A stretch of DNA of 64,000 nucleotides from the NCBI GenBank assembly GCA_019637095.1, contig JAHBWG010000053.1:1-64000 (forward strand), given 5' to 3'. The notes under the pieces were generated by a model. The model was given only the letters and a program-made list of their open reading frames with translations, searched no databases and had not been told where the DNA came from. A program made the translations under genes and the position numbers. The DNA is from Sandaracinaceae bacterium (GTDB lineage: Bacteria; Myxococcota_A; Polyangia; Polyangiales; Sandaracinaceae). Below, piece after piece: positions 50,186 to 57,823 of this stretch (positions are counted from its first letter, which is position 1; each line of letters begins with the position of its first letter).

Positions 50186-51859
50186 CTACGGGCAGACGAA
50201 CGCGCGGCCCGCGCGGCCTCCCGGCCGGGCGCACGCCCCCGTGTACGCGATCCTGCAGTCCTCGTCGCCCGAGCACGCCCGGCCCGCGAACGGGCCCGCG
50301 ATGCACGTGCGCCCCGTCTGCCGGCGGCAGATCGGGTTGCCCTCGGCGTCGACCACGAGCGGGTTGTGGTTGCACTCCCAGTCCTCGCAGTCGGTGAACC
50401 CGTCTCGGTCGTTGTCGATCCCGTCCGTGCAGCTGCGCACCGCCATCGCGATGCGCTCCGCCATCGTGGTGTCCGTCGGGATGGACCGATCCTCGTTGCC
50501 CTGCGTCACCGTGGTGCGCTCGAGCCACATGCTCTCGATGCACGGGCTCTCGAGCCGCAGGCAGCTGCCGCGGTAGCAGCTCTGGCCGGCGGGGCACTCC
50601 TCGTGCGTCGCGCACAGGCCCGTGCGCGAGACGCGCGTGAAGCGGCAGCTGAAGTCCCCGCAGTCGGTGAAGCCGTTGCGGTCGTTGTCGCGCCCGTCCG
50701 TGCAGAGCTCGAACGTGCCCTCGGTGAGGCGGCGGCAGAGCTCTGCGACTTCGACGTTGGTCGAGCGGCTGCAGGAGAAGTCGTTGCAGTCGGTGAAGCC
50801 GTTTCCGTCGTTGTCGATGCCGTCGGTGCAGCGCTCGAGCGTGTTCTCCGCGATGCTCTCGCAGTACATGAGCACGTCGGGCATCGAGGAGCGGCTGCAG
50901 GAGAAGTCGTTGCAGTCGGTGAAGCCGTTTCCGTCGTTGTCGATGCCGTCGGAGCACTGCGCGAGCGTCGTCTCGGTCACCGTCGCGCAGTAGGCGAGGA
51001 TGTCGGGGTTGGTCGAGCGCGAGCAGCCGAAGTCGGCGCAGTCGACGAAGCCGTTGCGGTCGTTGTCGATGCGGTCCATGCAGCGCGCGAGCGTGTTCTC
51101 GGGCCCGAGGCACGCGGCCGAGCTCCAGCAGTCCGGGTCGCGGCAGTCGGTCAGGCCGTCGGCGTCGTCGTCGATGCCGTTGTCGCAGATCGACTCGGGC
51201 GGCGGGCAGCCTTGCTCCACCGTGCACGAGGGGTCCGCGCAGTCGGTGAAGCCGTTGCCGTCGTTGTCGATGCCGTCGCTGCAGTTCGACTCGCGGCACG
51301 CGTGGAACTCGCGGCAGTCCGGGTCGCGGCAGTCGATCAGGCGGTCGCCGTCGTCGTCGCGCCCGTTCGCGCAGTCGAACTCGAACGCGCAGACGGTCAC
51401 GTAGGGGTTGTTGCGGCACCCGAAGTCCCGGCAGTCGGCCTGGCCGTTGCCGTCGTTGTCGATGCCGTCGCTGCACGTCGCGTCGTTGAACTCCGCCGCG
51501 CAGCAGAGCTCGAGGATGCTCTGGCAGTCCCGGTCGCCGCAGTCGAACGTGCCGTCGAGGTCGTCGTCGATCCCGTTCGTGCAGAGCTCGTAGGTGTTCT
51601 CGATGCCGAGCGGCGAGGTGTCCGGGATGATCTCGGCGCAGAAGCCGCGCATGATGCAGTCGGGGTCGCGGCAGTCGGTGAGGCCGTCGAGGTCGTCGTC
51701 GCGGCCGTTGCGGCAGCTCACCTCGTCGGTCTCGTAGCCGGCGACCGGGCCGCGGTCGGGGAAGCCGTCGCCGTTGAAGTCGAGCGTGTAGCAGCCCGGC
51801 CCGAGCGCGAGCGCGAGCCCGAGCGCGAAGAGGAGGTGACGCCGCGACAGGCTCGTCAC
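50186..51859 (-). CDS. Lipoprotein with eleven Cys-flanked calcium-loop repeats
   Basis: 557 residues. The leader MTSLSRRHLLFALGLALALGPGC ends at a lipobox Cys. Eleven copies of a unit C-x-(D/N)G(I/R)D(N/D)D-x-(D/N)G-x-x-DC-x-D-x-x-C fill most of the protein. The acidic DxDNDG-type loop matches calcium-binding repeats such as those in MopE-like and thrombospondin-type proteins, and paired Cys brace each unit. The C-terminal 150 residues are Cys-rich but less regular. Predicted rod-like, calcium-dependent surface protein. The start is GTG, one base after the stop of the SNase-like gene (TGATGTG), so it is tightly coupled. Confidence 0.82.
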   Translation of the reverse strand: MTSLSRRHLLFALGLALALGPGCYTLDFNGDGFPDRGPVAGYETDEVSCRNGRDDDLDGLTDCRDPDCIMRGFCAEIIPDTSPLGIENTYELCTNGIDDDLDGTFDCGDRDCQSILELCCAAEFNDATCSDGIDNDGNGQADCRDFGCRNNPYVTVCAFEFDCANGRDDDGDRLIDCRDPDCREFHACRESNCSDGIDNDGNGFTDCADPSCTVEQGCPPPESICDNGIDDDADGLTDCRDPDCWSSAACLGPENTLARCMDRIDNDRNGFVDCADFGCSRSTNPDILAYCATVTETTLAQCSDGIDNDGNGFTDCNDFSCSRSSMPDVLMYCESIAENTLERCTDGIDNDGNGFTDCNDFSCSRSTNVEVAELCRRLTEGTFELCTDGRDNDRNGFTDCGDFSCRFTRVSRTGLCATHEECPAGQSCYRGSCLRLESPCIESMWLERTTVTQGNEDRSIPTDTTMAERIAMAVRSCTDGIDNDRDGFTDCEDWECNHNPLVVDAEGNPICRRQTGRTCIAGPFAGRACSGDEDCRIAYTGACARPGGRAGRAFVCP

Positions 51860-51860
51860 A

Positions 51861-52877
51861 TCAGTGCTCCCCGCCGGGGCCGTCCCACGTGCCGTGGCCG
51901 CGCAGGCACCGCGCCTGGCGCTGCCCGTAGCGGCGCTCGAACGGCACGTGGATCATGCACGAGCCGCGCTCGGTCCGGGTCGCGCCGAGCTGGCCGGCGC
52001 TCTGCTCGCGCGCGAGGCGCCGCGCGACGCGCTCGCGCGCGGGGCCGGTGAGGTACTCGGGCAGCTCGCCGAGCCGGCGGTAGCGCGAGACGAACTCGAT
52101 CAGGTGCAGGTTGAAGAAGTCGGCGAGGTGCGGCGCGATCTCGGGGTCCGCGCGCAGTCGCCGCGCGGCCTCGCGCACCGGGCCGAGCTCGACGCGCAGC
52201 TCGTCGTTGCACACCCACTCGCACTCTCGGTAGGTGTCGCGGTGGCGCATGCTCTCGCTGTGGCCGTCGCGCACCGAGACGAGGCGGTTGTAGTGCCACT
52301 CGCGCGAGGGGTTCTCGTCGGCCGAGTGGATGCTCGTCATCACGTAGTCGGGCACGCCGTGCGCCCACATGCCGCGGCGCTCGCGGATCGCCTCCTGCTG
52401 CGCCCGCAGGTACGCGGGGCGCGAGGGCGTGTCGTCGATCTGCATCGCGTGCGCGAGCCCGCGCCGGATCTGATCGGTCGCGAGGTCCGGGCAGTCCATG
52501 AGCACGCGGCCGTAGGTGTCGGTCGAGCCGTCGCTCGTGCAGTGCCAGGTGCCGCGGCGCCCGTTCAGGGTCGCCATCTTCGCGTTGATGTAGAGCTCGT
52601 AGGGGTGGAAGTCCCCCCACTGGTGCGCGGGCCCGAAGCTCTCCAGCGTGTTGAAGCCGCCGAGCCGGCACTGCGCGCCGCGGAACTCGCCCGCCTGCAC
52701 GCGGAAGCTGTCGCCGTCGTTGAAGGAGACGGGGACCGGGACGCCGTTGACGTAGACGCGCGTGAACGAGTCCCCCGCCGCGCCGAGCGGCACGAGGGCG
52801 AGGGCGGCGACGGTCCCCAACCCGAAAAGAAGACTGACGAAACGGCGCGTCACGAAGGTCCGGCCATCGAACGCCAT
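51861..52877 (-). CDS. Exported nuclease-like protein, divergent SNase fold
   Basis: 338 residues. A signal anchor (FVSLLFGLGTVAALALVPLGAAG) is followed by an SNase-type core: SFNDGDSF, CRLGGFNTLES and YGRVLMDC. These keep the catalytic Arg, Glu and second Arg, while the metal-ligand Asp of DTPE is Asn (FNTLE). Further parts (ERRGMWAHG, REWHYNRLVSVRDGH) are also found in extracellular SNase relatives. About 130 extra C-terminal residues are not recognised. It is first of a three-gene minus-strand unit with the calcium-repeat lipoprotein and the barrel protein; SNase activity needs calcium, so the grouping is suggestive. Activity is uncertain. Confidence 0.75.
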   Translation of the reverse strand: MAFDGRTFVTRRFVSLLFGLGTVAALALVPLGAAGDSFTRVYVNGVPVPVSFNDGDSFRVQAGEFRGAQCRLGGFNTLESFGPAHQWGDFHPYELYINAKMATLNGRRGTWHCTSDGSTDTYGRVLMDCPDLATDQIRRGLAHAMQIDDTPSRPAYLRAQQEAIRERRGMWAHGVPDYVMTSIHSADENPSREWHYNRLVSVRDGHSESMRHRDTYRECEWVCNDELRVELGPVREAARRLRADPEIAPHLADFFNLHLIEFVSRYRRLGELPEYLTGPARERVARRLAREQSAGQLGATRTERGSCMIHVPFERRYGQRQARCLRGHGTWDGPGGEH

Positions 52878-52921
52878 GCACGGCGAGCTGTCAATGGGCA
52901 GGGCGTGACGAGCGGGCGACG

Positions 52922-53743
52922 TCAGCGCGCCGCCGCCTCCGGCTCGTGCGCGGCGACGTGTCGCCGGAGGTGCCCCGCGAGGACCGGCGCGCACTGGAAG
53001 ATCACGCCGTGCCCGGCCTCGTCGAGGTGCACGTGGCGGGCGCCCGGGATCCGCGCGGCGAGCTCGCGCTGGCGCGCGGGCCGGACGAGGAGGTCGCGCC
53101 CGCAGCTCACGACGAGGGTCGGGACGGCGAGGCCGGCGAGCCGGGCCCGGGTGTCGTGCCTCATCACGGCGCGCATCTGGAGCTGGCGCGTGCGCGCCGG
53201 CGCGCGCCCGCCGAGGTGCTCGCGCATCCGCGCGAGGAGCGCCTCGCGCTCGAACGATCGCAAGAAATCTCGAGGGTAGAGGAGCGCGGCGAGGGCGCCG
53301 AAGCGCTCGTCGTCCCGGCCGAGGTTCACCGCGAGGAAGCGCGCGAGCCCGCCGAGCGGGATGCGCCAGGCGCCGGCCCCGCCCGCGTGCGTCGCGATCA
53401 GCGCGAGCGAGCGCACGCGCTCCGGGGCGGCGAGCGCGAGCTCCTGCGCGACCATCCCGCCCATCGAGACGCCGACGACGTGCGCGCTCGACCAGCCGAG
53501 CGCGTCGAGCACGCGCAGCGCGTCGCCGGCGAGCTCGGCGAGCGTGAACGAGCCCGGCGCCGGATCGCTCTCGCCGACGCCCCGGTGGTCGAAGGTCGCG
53601 ACGCGGTGGTCGGCGCGCAGCGCGTCGACCTGCGGCCGCCACACGCGCCCTCGCATGCCGAGCCCCATGACGAGGAGCACCGGCGGGCCCTCGGTCCCGA
53701 CGAGCTCGTACGCGAGGCGCGGGGTCCCCGGGGTGCGCCGCAT
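52922..53743 (-). CDS. Alpha/beta hydrolase
   Basis: 273 residues, compact alpha/beta-hydrolase fold. VLLVMGLGMRG carries the oxyanion loop, FDHRGVGESD is typical, GVSMGGMVAQ contains the nucleophile Ser near residue 93, VVSCGRDLLV the acid and DEAGHGVI the catalytic His. Similar to 3-oxoadipate enol-lactonase and esterase types, which cannot be distinguished here. No signal peptide. ATG start without clear Shine-Dalgarno or -10 hexamer; it lies 19 bp from the OmpA gene upstream and is likely co-transcribed. Confidence 0.85.
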   Translation of the reverse strand: MRRTPGTPRLAYELVGTEGPPVLLVMGLGMRGRVWRPQVDALRADHRVATFDHRGVGESDPAPGSFTLAELAGDALRVLDALGWSSAHVVGVSMGGMVAQELALAAPERVRSLALIATHAGGAGAWRIPLGGLARFLAVNLGRDDERFGALAALLYPRDFLRSFEREALLARMREHLGGRAPARTRQLQMRAVMRHDTRARLAGLAVPTLVVSCGRDLLVRPARQRELAARIPGARHVHLDEAGHGVIFQCAPVLAGHLRRHVAAHEPEAAAR

Positions 53744-53762
53744 CGCCGCCGTCGACAGACCT

Positions 53763-55583
53763 TCAGCGGTCGATGGTGTCGGAACCGGCGCCGCCGCGGC
53801 GCTGCTCGATGCCGGAGACGTTCGGGATGTTGAACTCGACGCGCCGGTTCTGCGCGTGCTCCTCGGCCGTGCTCGCGTTCTCGACGACGGGGCGGTCGGG
53901 GCCGTAGCCGTGGGCCTCGAGCCGAGACGCGTCGACGCCGCCCTGCGTGGTCAGGAAGCGCACGACCGACTCGGCGCGCTGCTGGCTCAGCCGGACGTTG
54001 TTCGCGCGCCGGCCGCGCGAGTCGGTGTGGCCCTCGACCCGCACGAGCTGGATCTCGGGGTGCGCGTTCAGCACGCGCGCCACGTTCTGCAGCAGGGGGA
54101 AGCTCCGCGCGAGGATCGTCGCGCGGTTGGTCTGGAAGTAGACCATGTCGAGGATCTCGAGGCGGCCCTCCTGCAAGACGACTTGCTGAGGCTCGGGGCA
54201 GCCCTGGTTCTCGGGAGGGCCGGGCTCGTCGGGGCAGTTGTCGACGCGATCGACGACGGTGTCGCCGTCGCGGTCGGGGTCCGGGCAGCCCTGGTTCGAG
54301 CGCGGCCCGGGCTCGTTCGGGCACGCGTCCTGGGTGTCCGGGATGCCGTCGCCGTCGTTGTCGGGATCGGGGCAGCCGTTCTCGTCCTCGAACCCGTCGA
54401 AGTCCTCCGGCTCGTCCGGGCACTGGTCGACGTGGTCGAGGAGGCCGTCGCCGTCGCGGTCGCCGGTCGGGCAGCCCTGCGTCTCCGGCGGACCGGGCTC
54501 GTTCGGGCAGCGATCCTCGACGTCGAGGATGCCGTCCCCGTCGTTGTCCGGATCGGGGCAGCCGTCCTCGTCCTGGAACTGGTCGAAGTCCTCCGGCTCG
54601 TCGGGGCACTGGTCGACGTCGTCGTAGAGGCCGTCGCCGTCGCGGTCGCGGGCGGCGAGCTCGCGCGGCATCATCCAGCCGATGTTCAGCACCGCGCGCA
54701 GGTCGGGCGAGCCGAACCCGCGGTTGAGGCCGGGCCCCATCGCGAGGCCGGCCACGATCCCGCTCTCGTGGAAGAGCTTGAGGCCGGCGAGCGCCTCGAG
54801 CGCCGTGCCCTCGCGCTCGCCGACGAGCGCGAACGCGCTCGCGCCGTAGAGCTGCACGTGGCCGTCGAGGTGCGTGCGCGGGTCCGCCGCGTCCGTCCAG
54901 AACGGGATCGCGAAGCCGATCGCGTAGGTGAGCTCGTGGCGGAACTGGAGGTTGTTCGCCATGCTCACGGTCTCTTCCCGCAAGCGCGCGCCCACGTTGA
55001 TGACGATGCGCGCCCCGGCCCCCGGCCGCAGCTCCGCGAGCAGCTCGGGGTGGATCGTGAGGAAGGGGTCGCCGCGGTACGTCGAGTCGACCGAGGTCGG
55101 GAACGTGCCCGTCACCTGCAGCGCCAGCGCGCCGACGTCCTCCGCCTCCCCGAACAGCCGCACGCGACCGCCGAGGTAGAGGTCGCCGAGGCCCCCGCCG
55201 TCGGCCGGCGCGACGCCCGCCGGCACCATCGAGTCGCCTTCGTTGAGGAACACGACCGGCAGCCCCGCGAAGATCACCACGCGATCCGCGAGCCCGAGCG
55301 CGAGCCCGAGCGTCCCGGTCAAGAGGTGCTCGACGACGGAGTGCGACTCGCTCGACGGATCGCCCAGGATCCCTTCGTACACGAGCGGGTTGAACGCGTA
55401 GTCCATCGTGAGCTGCGCGCCGAACCGCATGTCACCGAAGTCCGAGGCGCGGCTCAGCTCGAAGTCGTCCTCGTTCGTCTCGGACGCGCGAAAGCGATTG
55501 AGCGTCCCCGTCTGGGCCGCGGCGCTCGATGCGCCGAGCACGCACAGCGCGAGCGCGACGCGCGCGATTCCGATGCGGGTCAA
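53763..55583 (-). CDS. OmpA-family protein with thrombospondin type 3 repeats
   Basis: 606 residues. Signal peptide (LTRIGIARVALALCVLGASSAAAQ), then a beta-barrel-like region to about 300. Four to five thrombospondin type 3 calcium repeats follow (DRDGDGLYDDVDQCPDEPED, DNDGDGILDVEDRCPNEPGP and others, about 305-430). An OmpA peptidoglycan-binding domain ends the protein (YFQTNRATIL, VEGHTDSRGR, NVRLSQQRAESV, NRRVEF). It bridges outer membrane and peptidoglycan. Start: TTG at 55583 with GGAGG 5 nt upstream; the frame continues to another TTG at 55601, but the Shine-Dalgarno decides for 55583. Confidence 0.9.
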   Translation of the reverse strand: MTRIGIARVALALCVLGASSAAAQTGTLNRFRASETNEDDFELSRASDFGDMRFGAQLTMDYAFNPLVYEGILGDPSSESHSVVEHLLTGTLGLALGLADRVVIFAGLPVVFLNEGDSMVPAGVAPADGGGLGDLYLGGRVRLFGEAEDVGALALQVTGTFPTSVDSTYRGDPFLTIHPELLAELRPGAGARIVINVGARLREETVSMANNLQFRHELTYAIGFAIPFWTDAADPRTHLDGHVQLYGASAFALVGEREGTALEALAGLKLFHESGIVAGLAMGPGLNRGFGSPDLRAVLNIGWMMPRELAARDRDGDGLYDDVDQCPDEPEDFDQFQDEDGCPDPDNDGDGILDVEDRCPNEPGPPETQGCPTGDRDGDGLLDHVDQCPDEPEDFDGFEDENGCPDPDNDGDGIPDTQDACPNEPGPRSNQGCPDPDRDGDTVVDRVDNCPDEPGPPENQGCPEPQQVVLQEGRLEILDMVYFQTNRATILARSFPLLQNVARVLNAHPEIQLVRVEGHTDSRGRRANNVRLSQQRAESVVRFLTTQGGVDASRLEAHGYGPDRPVVENASTAEEHAQNRRVEFNIPNVSGIEQRRGGAGSDTIDR

Positions 55584-55664
55584 GGGATCCTCCGAAGGCA
55601 AATCAATCCGTTCATCGTGGAACGCGGGGAGCGTACCTCAGTTCACCGGCCCCGGCGCAACGAT

Positions 55665-57398
55665 CTACGCGCCGTCTTCCTCGCGTCGCGCGGGGTCGCG
55701 CGCGGGCGAGGCCTCGGCCGGCGTCGGCGCCTCGCGCGGGCCGCGCCGCCCGACGAGGCCGAGGTAGGCCATCGCGGCGAGGGCGATCCAGCCCGGCCAG
55801 TCGCCGGCGTGCTGGTAGACGCTCGTGCCCTCCATCATCCGCACCTCGCCGCGCAGGCTCGCGCGCTCGTAGGTCTCGGAGTGCGTCACCACGCGGCCGA
55901 GCGGGTCGACGATCGCGCTGACGCCGGTGAGCGTCGCGCGCACGAGGTAGCGGTGGTGCTCGACCGCGCGCATCTTCGCGAGCGCGAGGTGGACCCAGGG
56001 CTCGTGCGTGTCGCCGAACCATCCGTCGTTCGTGATGTTCACGAGCATGTGCGGCGCGTCCTCGCGCATCAGCGAGCGCACGAAGCGCGGCAGGATGTCC
56101 TCGTAGCAGACGAGCGCGCCGATGCGGTCGTCGCCCAGGCGCAGCGCGTGGACGCGGTCGCCCGGCGTGAAGCGGCCGCTGTGCGGCGACCACTCGTGGA
56201 GGATCGGGAACGTCTCGCCGAACGGCAGGTACTCGCCGAACGCGAGCAGGTAGGTCTTGTCGTAGAAGTCCGCGATCCGGCCCTCGGCGTCCGTGAGGAA
56301 CGCGGTGTTGTAGTGGCGGAGCCGGTCCTCGCCGCGCTCCGCGCTCTGCCCTCCGAAGAGGAGCGGCGCGGCGGGGAAGCCGGGATCCTCGAGCCGGTAG
56401 AACTCGAGCGCGCGGCGCAGCGTGCCGGGGATCGGCGCGCCGGGCGTGCGCGGCAACCCGAAGCCGACCGACGACTCCGGCCACACCAAGAGGTCGAGCG
56501 GGCCCTGCCGCTCGAGCTCGAGCGACTGCTCGAGGTGCCGCCGCAGCACCTCGCCGCGATCGTCGCGCATCTCGAAGATCCCCATGTTGATCTGGACGAC
56601 GCCGATCTGACGCGCGGGCGCGGCGGCCATGCGCTCCTCCACCTCCGCGATGCGGAAGGCGCCGTAGCCGAGGTACGCGGCGAGCGCGCCGGCGAAGAGC
56701 GCGGGCGCGAGCCTGGGCCAGCGCTCGCGCGGCCGGGCGAGCGCGCGGACGAGCTCGTAGAGCGCGCCGTTGCCGAGCATCGCGATCGCGCTCAAGAGCA
56801 GCGGGCCGCCGAGGTCCGCGACCTGCACGAGGTACGGCAGCATGTGGAAGCTGTTGCCGTAGAAGTTGTCGAACAGGTGCGGGAACACCGCCTCGACCGC
56901 GACGAACGCGACGACGAGCGAGAGCGTCGGCCCGAACCCGCGCTCGCGCGCGCGCCGGTAGAGCCACAGCACGAGCACGTACTGCAGCGCCTGGTAGAGG
57001 AAGTAGACCGAGGCGAAGGCCGCGGCGAGCGCGTAGGGGAAGCCGCCGTAGTCCGCGATGGTGTCGGCGACCCAGTAGAAGCCGCCGTACCACGCGACGT
57101 AGCCGAAGAAGAGCGCGCGCCGGAAGAACGCCCAGCCCTTCACCGGGTGCTCGTCCATCACCCAGAGCGCCGGGATCATGCCGACGAACGCGAGCGGCCA
57201 GATCCCGAAGCCGGCGAAGCCGAGGAACATGAGCACCGCGCTCGCGAAGAGGAGGGCGTAGCACCGGCCGATCTCGCCCCAGTCTCGCCGGGCCGGCCGC
57301 GGGGCGCTCGCCTCGGCCGGCGCCGCTTCGGTCGCGGCCTCGGTGGACGCCGCGGCCGCCGCGGCCGCCCGAGGCTGCCGCTTCTTCTTGCGCGTCAT
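55665..57398 (-). CDS. lnt: Apolipoprotein N-acyltransferase
   Basis: 577 residues. An Ala-rich N-terminal extension precedes about seven membrane helices and the periplasmic nitrilase-like domain. Catalytic residues are visible: Glu in LLVWPESS, Lys in YDKTYLLAFGEYLPF and Cys in ALVCYEDILP; NITNDGWFGD is also diagnostic. Lnt adds the third acyl chain to lipoproteins, consistent with the many lipoproteins here. Its ATG overlaps the stop of the receiver-domain gene (ATGA). Confidence 0.93.
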   Translation of the reverse strand: MTRKKKRQPRAAAAAAASTEAATEAAPAEASAPRPARRDWGEIGRCYALLFASAVLMFLGFAGFGIWPLAFVGMIPALWVMDEHPVKGWAFFRRALFFGYVAWYGGFYWVADTIADYGGFPYALAAAFASVYFLYQALQYVLVLWLYRRARERGFGPTLSLVVAFVAVEAVFPHLFDNFYGNSFHMLPYLVQVADLGGPLLLSAIAMLGNGALYELVRALARPRERWPRLAPALFAGALAAYLGYGAFRIAEVEERMAAAPARQIGVVQINMGIFEMRDDRGEVLRRHLEQSLELERQGPLDLLVWPESSVGFGLPRTPGAPIPGTLRRALEFYRLEDPGFPAAPLLFGGQSAERGEDRLRHYNTAFLTDAEGRIADFYDKTYLLAFGEYLPFGETFPILHEWSPHSGRFTPGDRVHALRLGDDRIGALVCYEDILPRFVRSLMREDAPHMLVNITNDGWFGDTHEPWVHLALAKMRAVEHHRYLVRATLTGVSAIVDPLGRVVTHSETYERASLRGEVRMMEGTSVYQHAGDWPGWIALAAMAYLGLVGRRGPREAPTPAEASPARDPARREEDGA

Positions 57399-57781
57399 GC
57401 GGCGGGCTTGGCGGCGAGCGCCTTGCGCACCTTCGCGACGAGCTCCTCGGTCTTGAAGGGCTTGGTCACGTAGAAGCGTGCGCCGGCGTTGATCCCGGCG
57501 ATCACGTCGCGCGGGCCGGTCCTCGCCGTCAGCATCACCACCGGGACGTTCGCGAGCGCCGGCGTCTCCTTGAGCTGCTTGGCGAGCGTGACGCCGTCCA
57601 TGCGCGGCATCATCACGTCCGTCACGATCACGTCGGGGCGGCTCGCGCGCGCCTTCTCCAGCGCGTCGAGCCCGTCGATCGCGGTCACGACGTCGCCGAT
57701 GGCGCGCATCACGTGCTCGAGCATCCGGAGCAGATCGGGGTCGTCCTCGGCGACGAGGATGCGAGGCCGTGCTGCCGACAT
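57395..57781 (-). CDS. Single-domain response regulator coupled to lnt
   Basis: 128 residues, receiver domain only. ILVAEDDPDLL is the acidic pocket, VIVTDVMMPRMDG holds the phospho-acceptor Asp near 57, VVMLTART the switch Thr, and YVTKPFK the Lys. No output domain. The ATG at 57781 has TAGCTT 7 nt upstream; a longer frame to 57817 exists but starts before that hexamer. The stop overlaps the lnt start (ATGA). The functional link to lipoprotein acylation is unexplained. Confidence 0.9.
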   Translation of the reverse strand: MSAARPRILVAEDDPDLLRMLEHVMRAIGDVVTAIDGLDALEKARASRPDVIVTDVMMPRMDGVTLAKQLKETPALANVPVVMLTARTGPRDVIAGINAGARFYVTKPFKTEELVAKVRKALAAKPAA

Positions 57782-57788
57782 CGCGCGC

Positions 57789-57794
57789 AAGCTA
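57789..57794 (-). promoter_or_regulatory. -10 hexamer TAGCTT, probable leaderless promoter
   Basis: On the minus strand TAGCTT ends 7 nt before the ATG at 57781. Confidence 0.45.
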
Positions 57795-57823
57795 GTCCAA
57801 GAGTCGCCCGTTTGCACGGGCGA

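Noticed and set aside
50600-51750. Regularly spaced repeats that might be a CRISPR array
   Set aside because: The repeats are coding (CxDGxDNDxxGxxDCxDxxC units) and degenerate at the DNA level, with no unique spacers or cas genes.
53361-57473. A 1370-codon open frame on the plus strand
   Set aside because: It lies opposite OmpA/TSP3 and lnt, both well supported on the minus strand. Its translation is low-complexity Ala/Arg/Glu/Val typical of antisense frames in GC-rich DNA.
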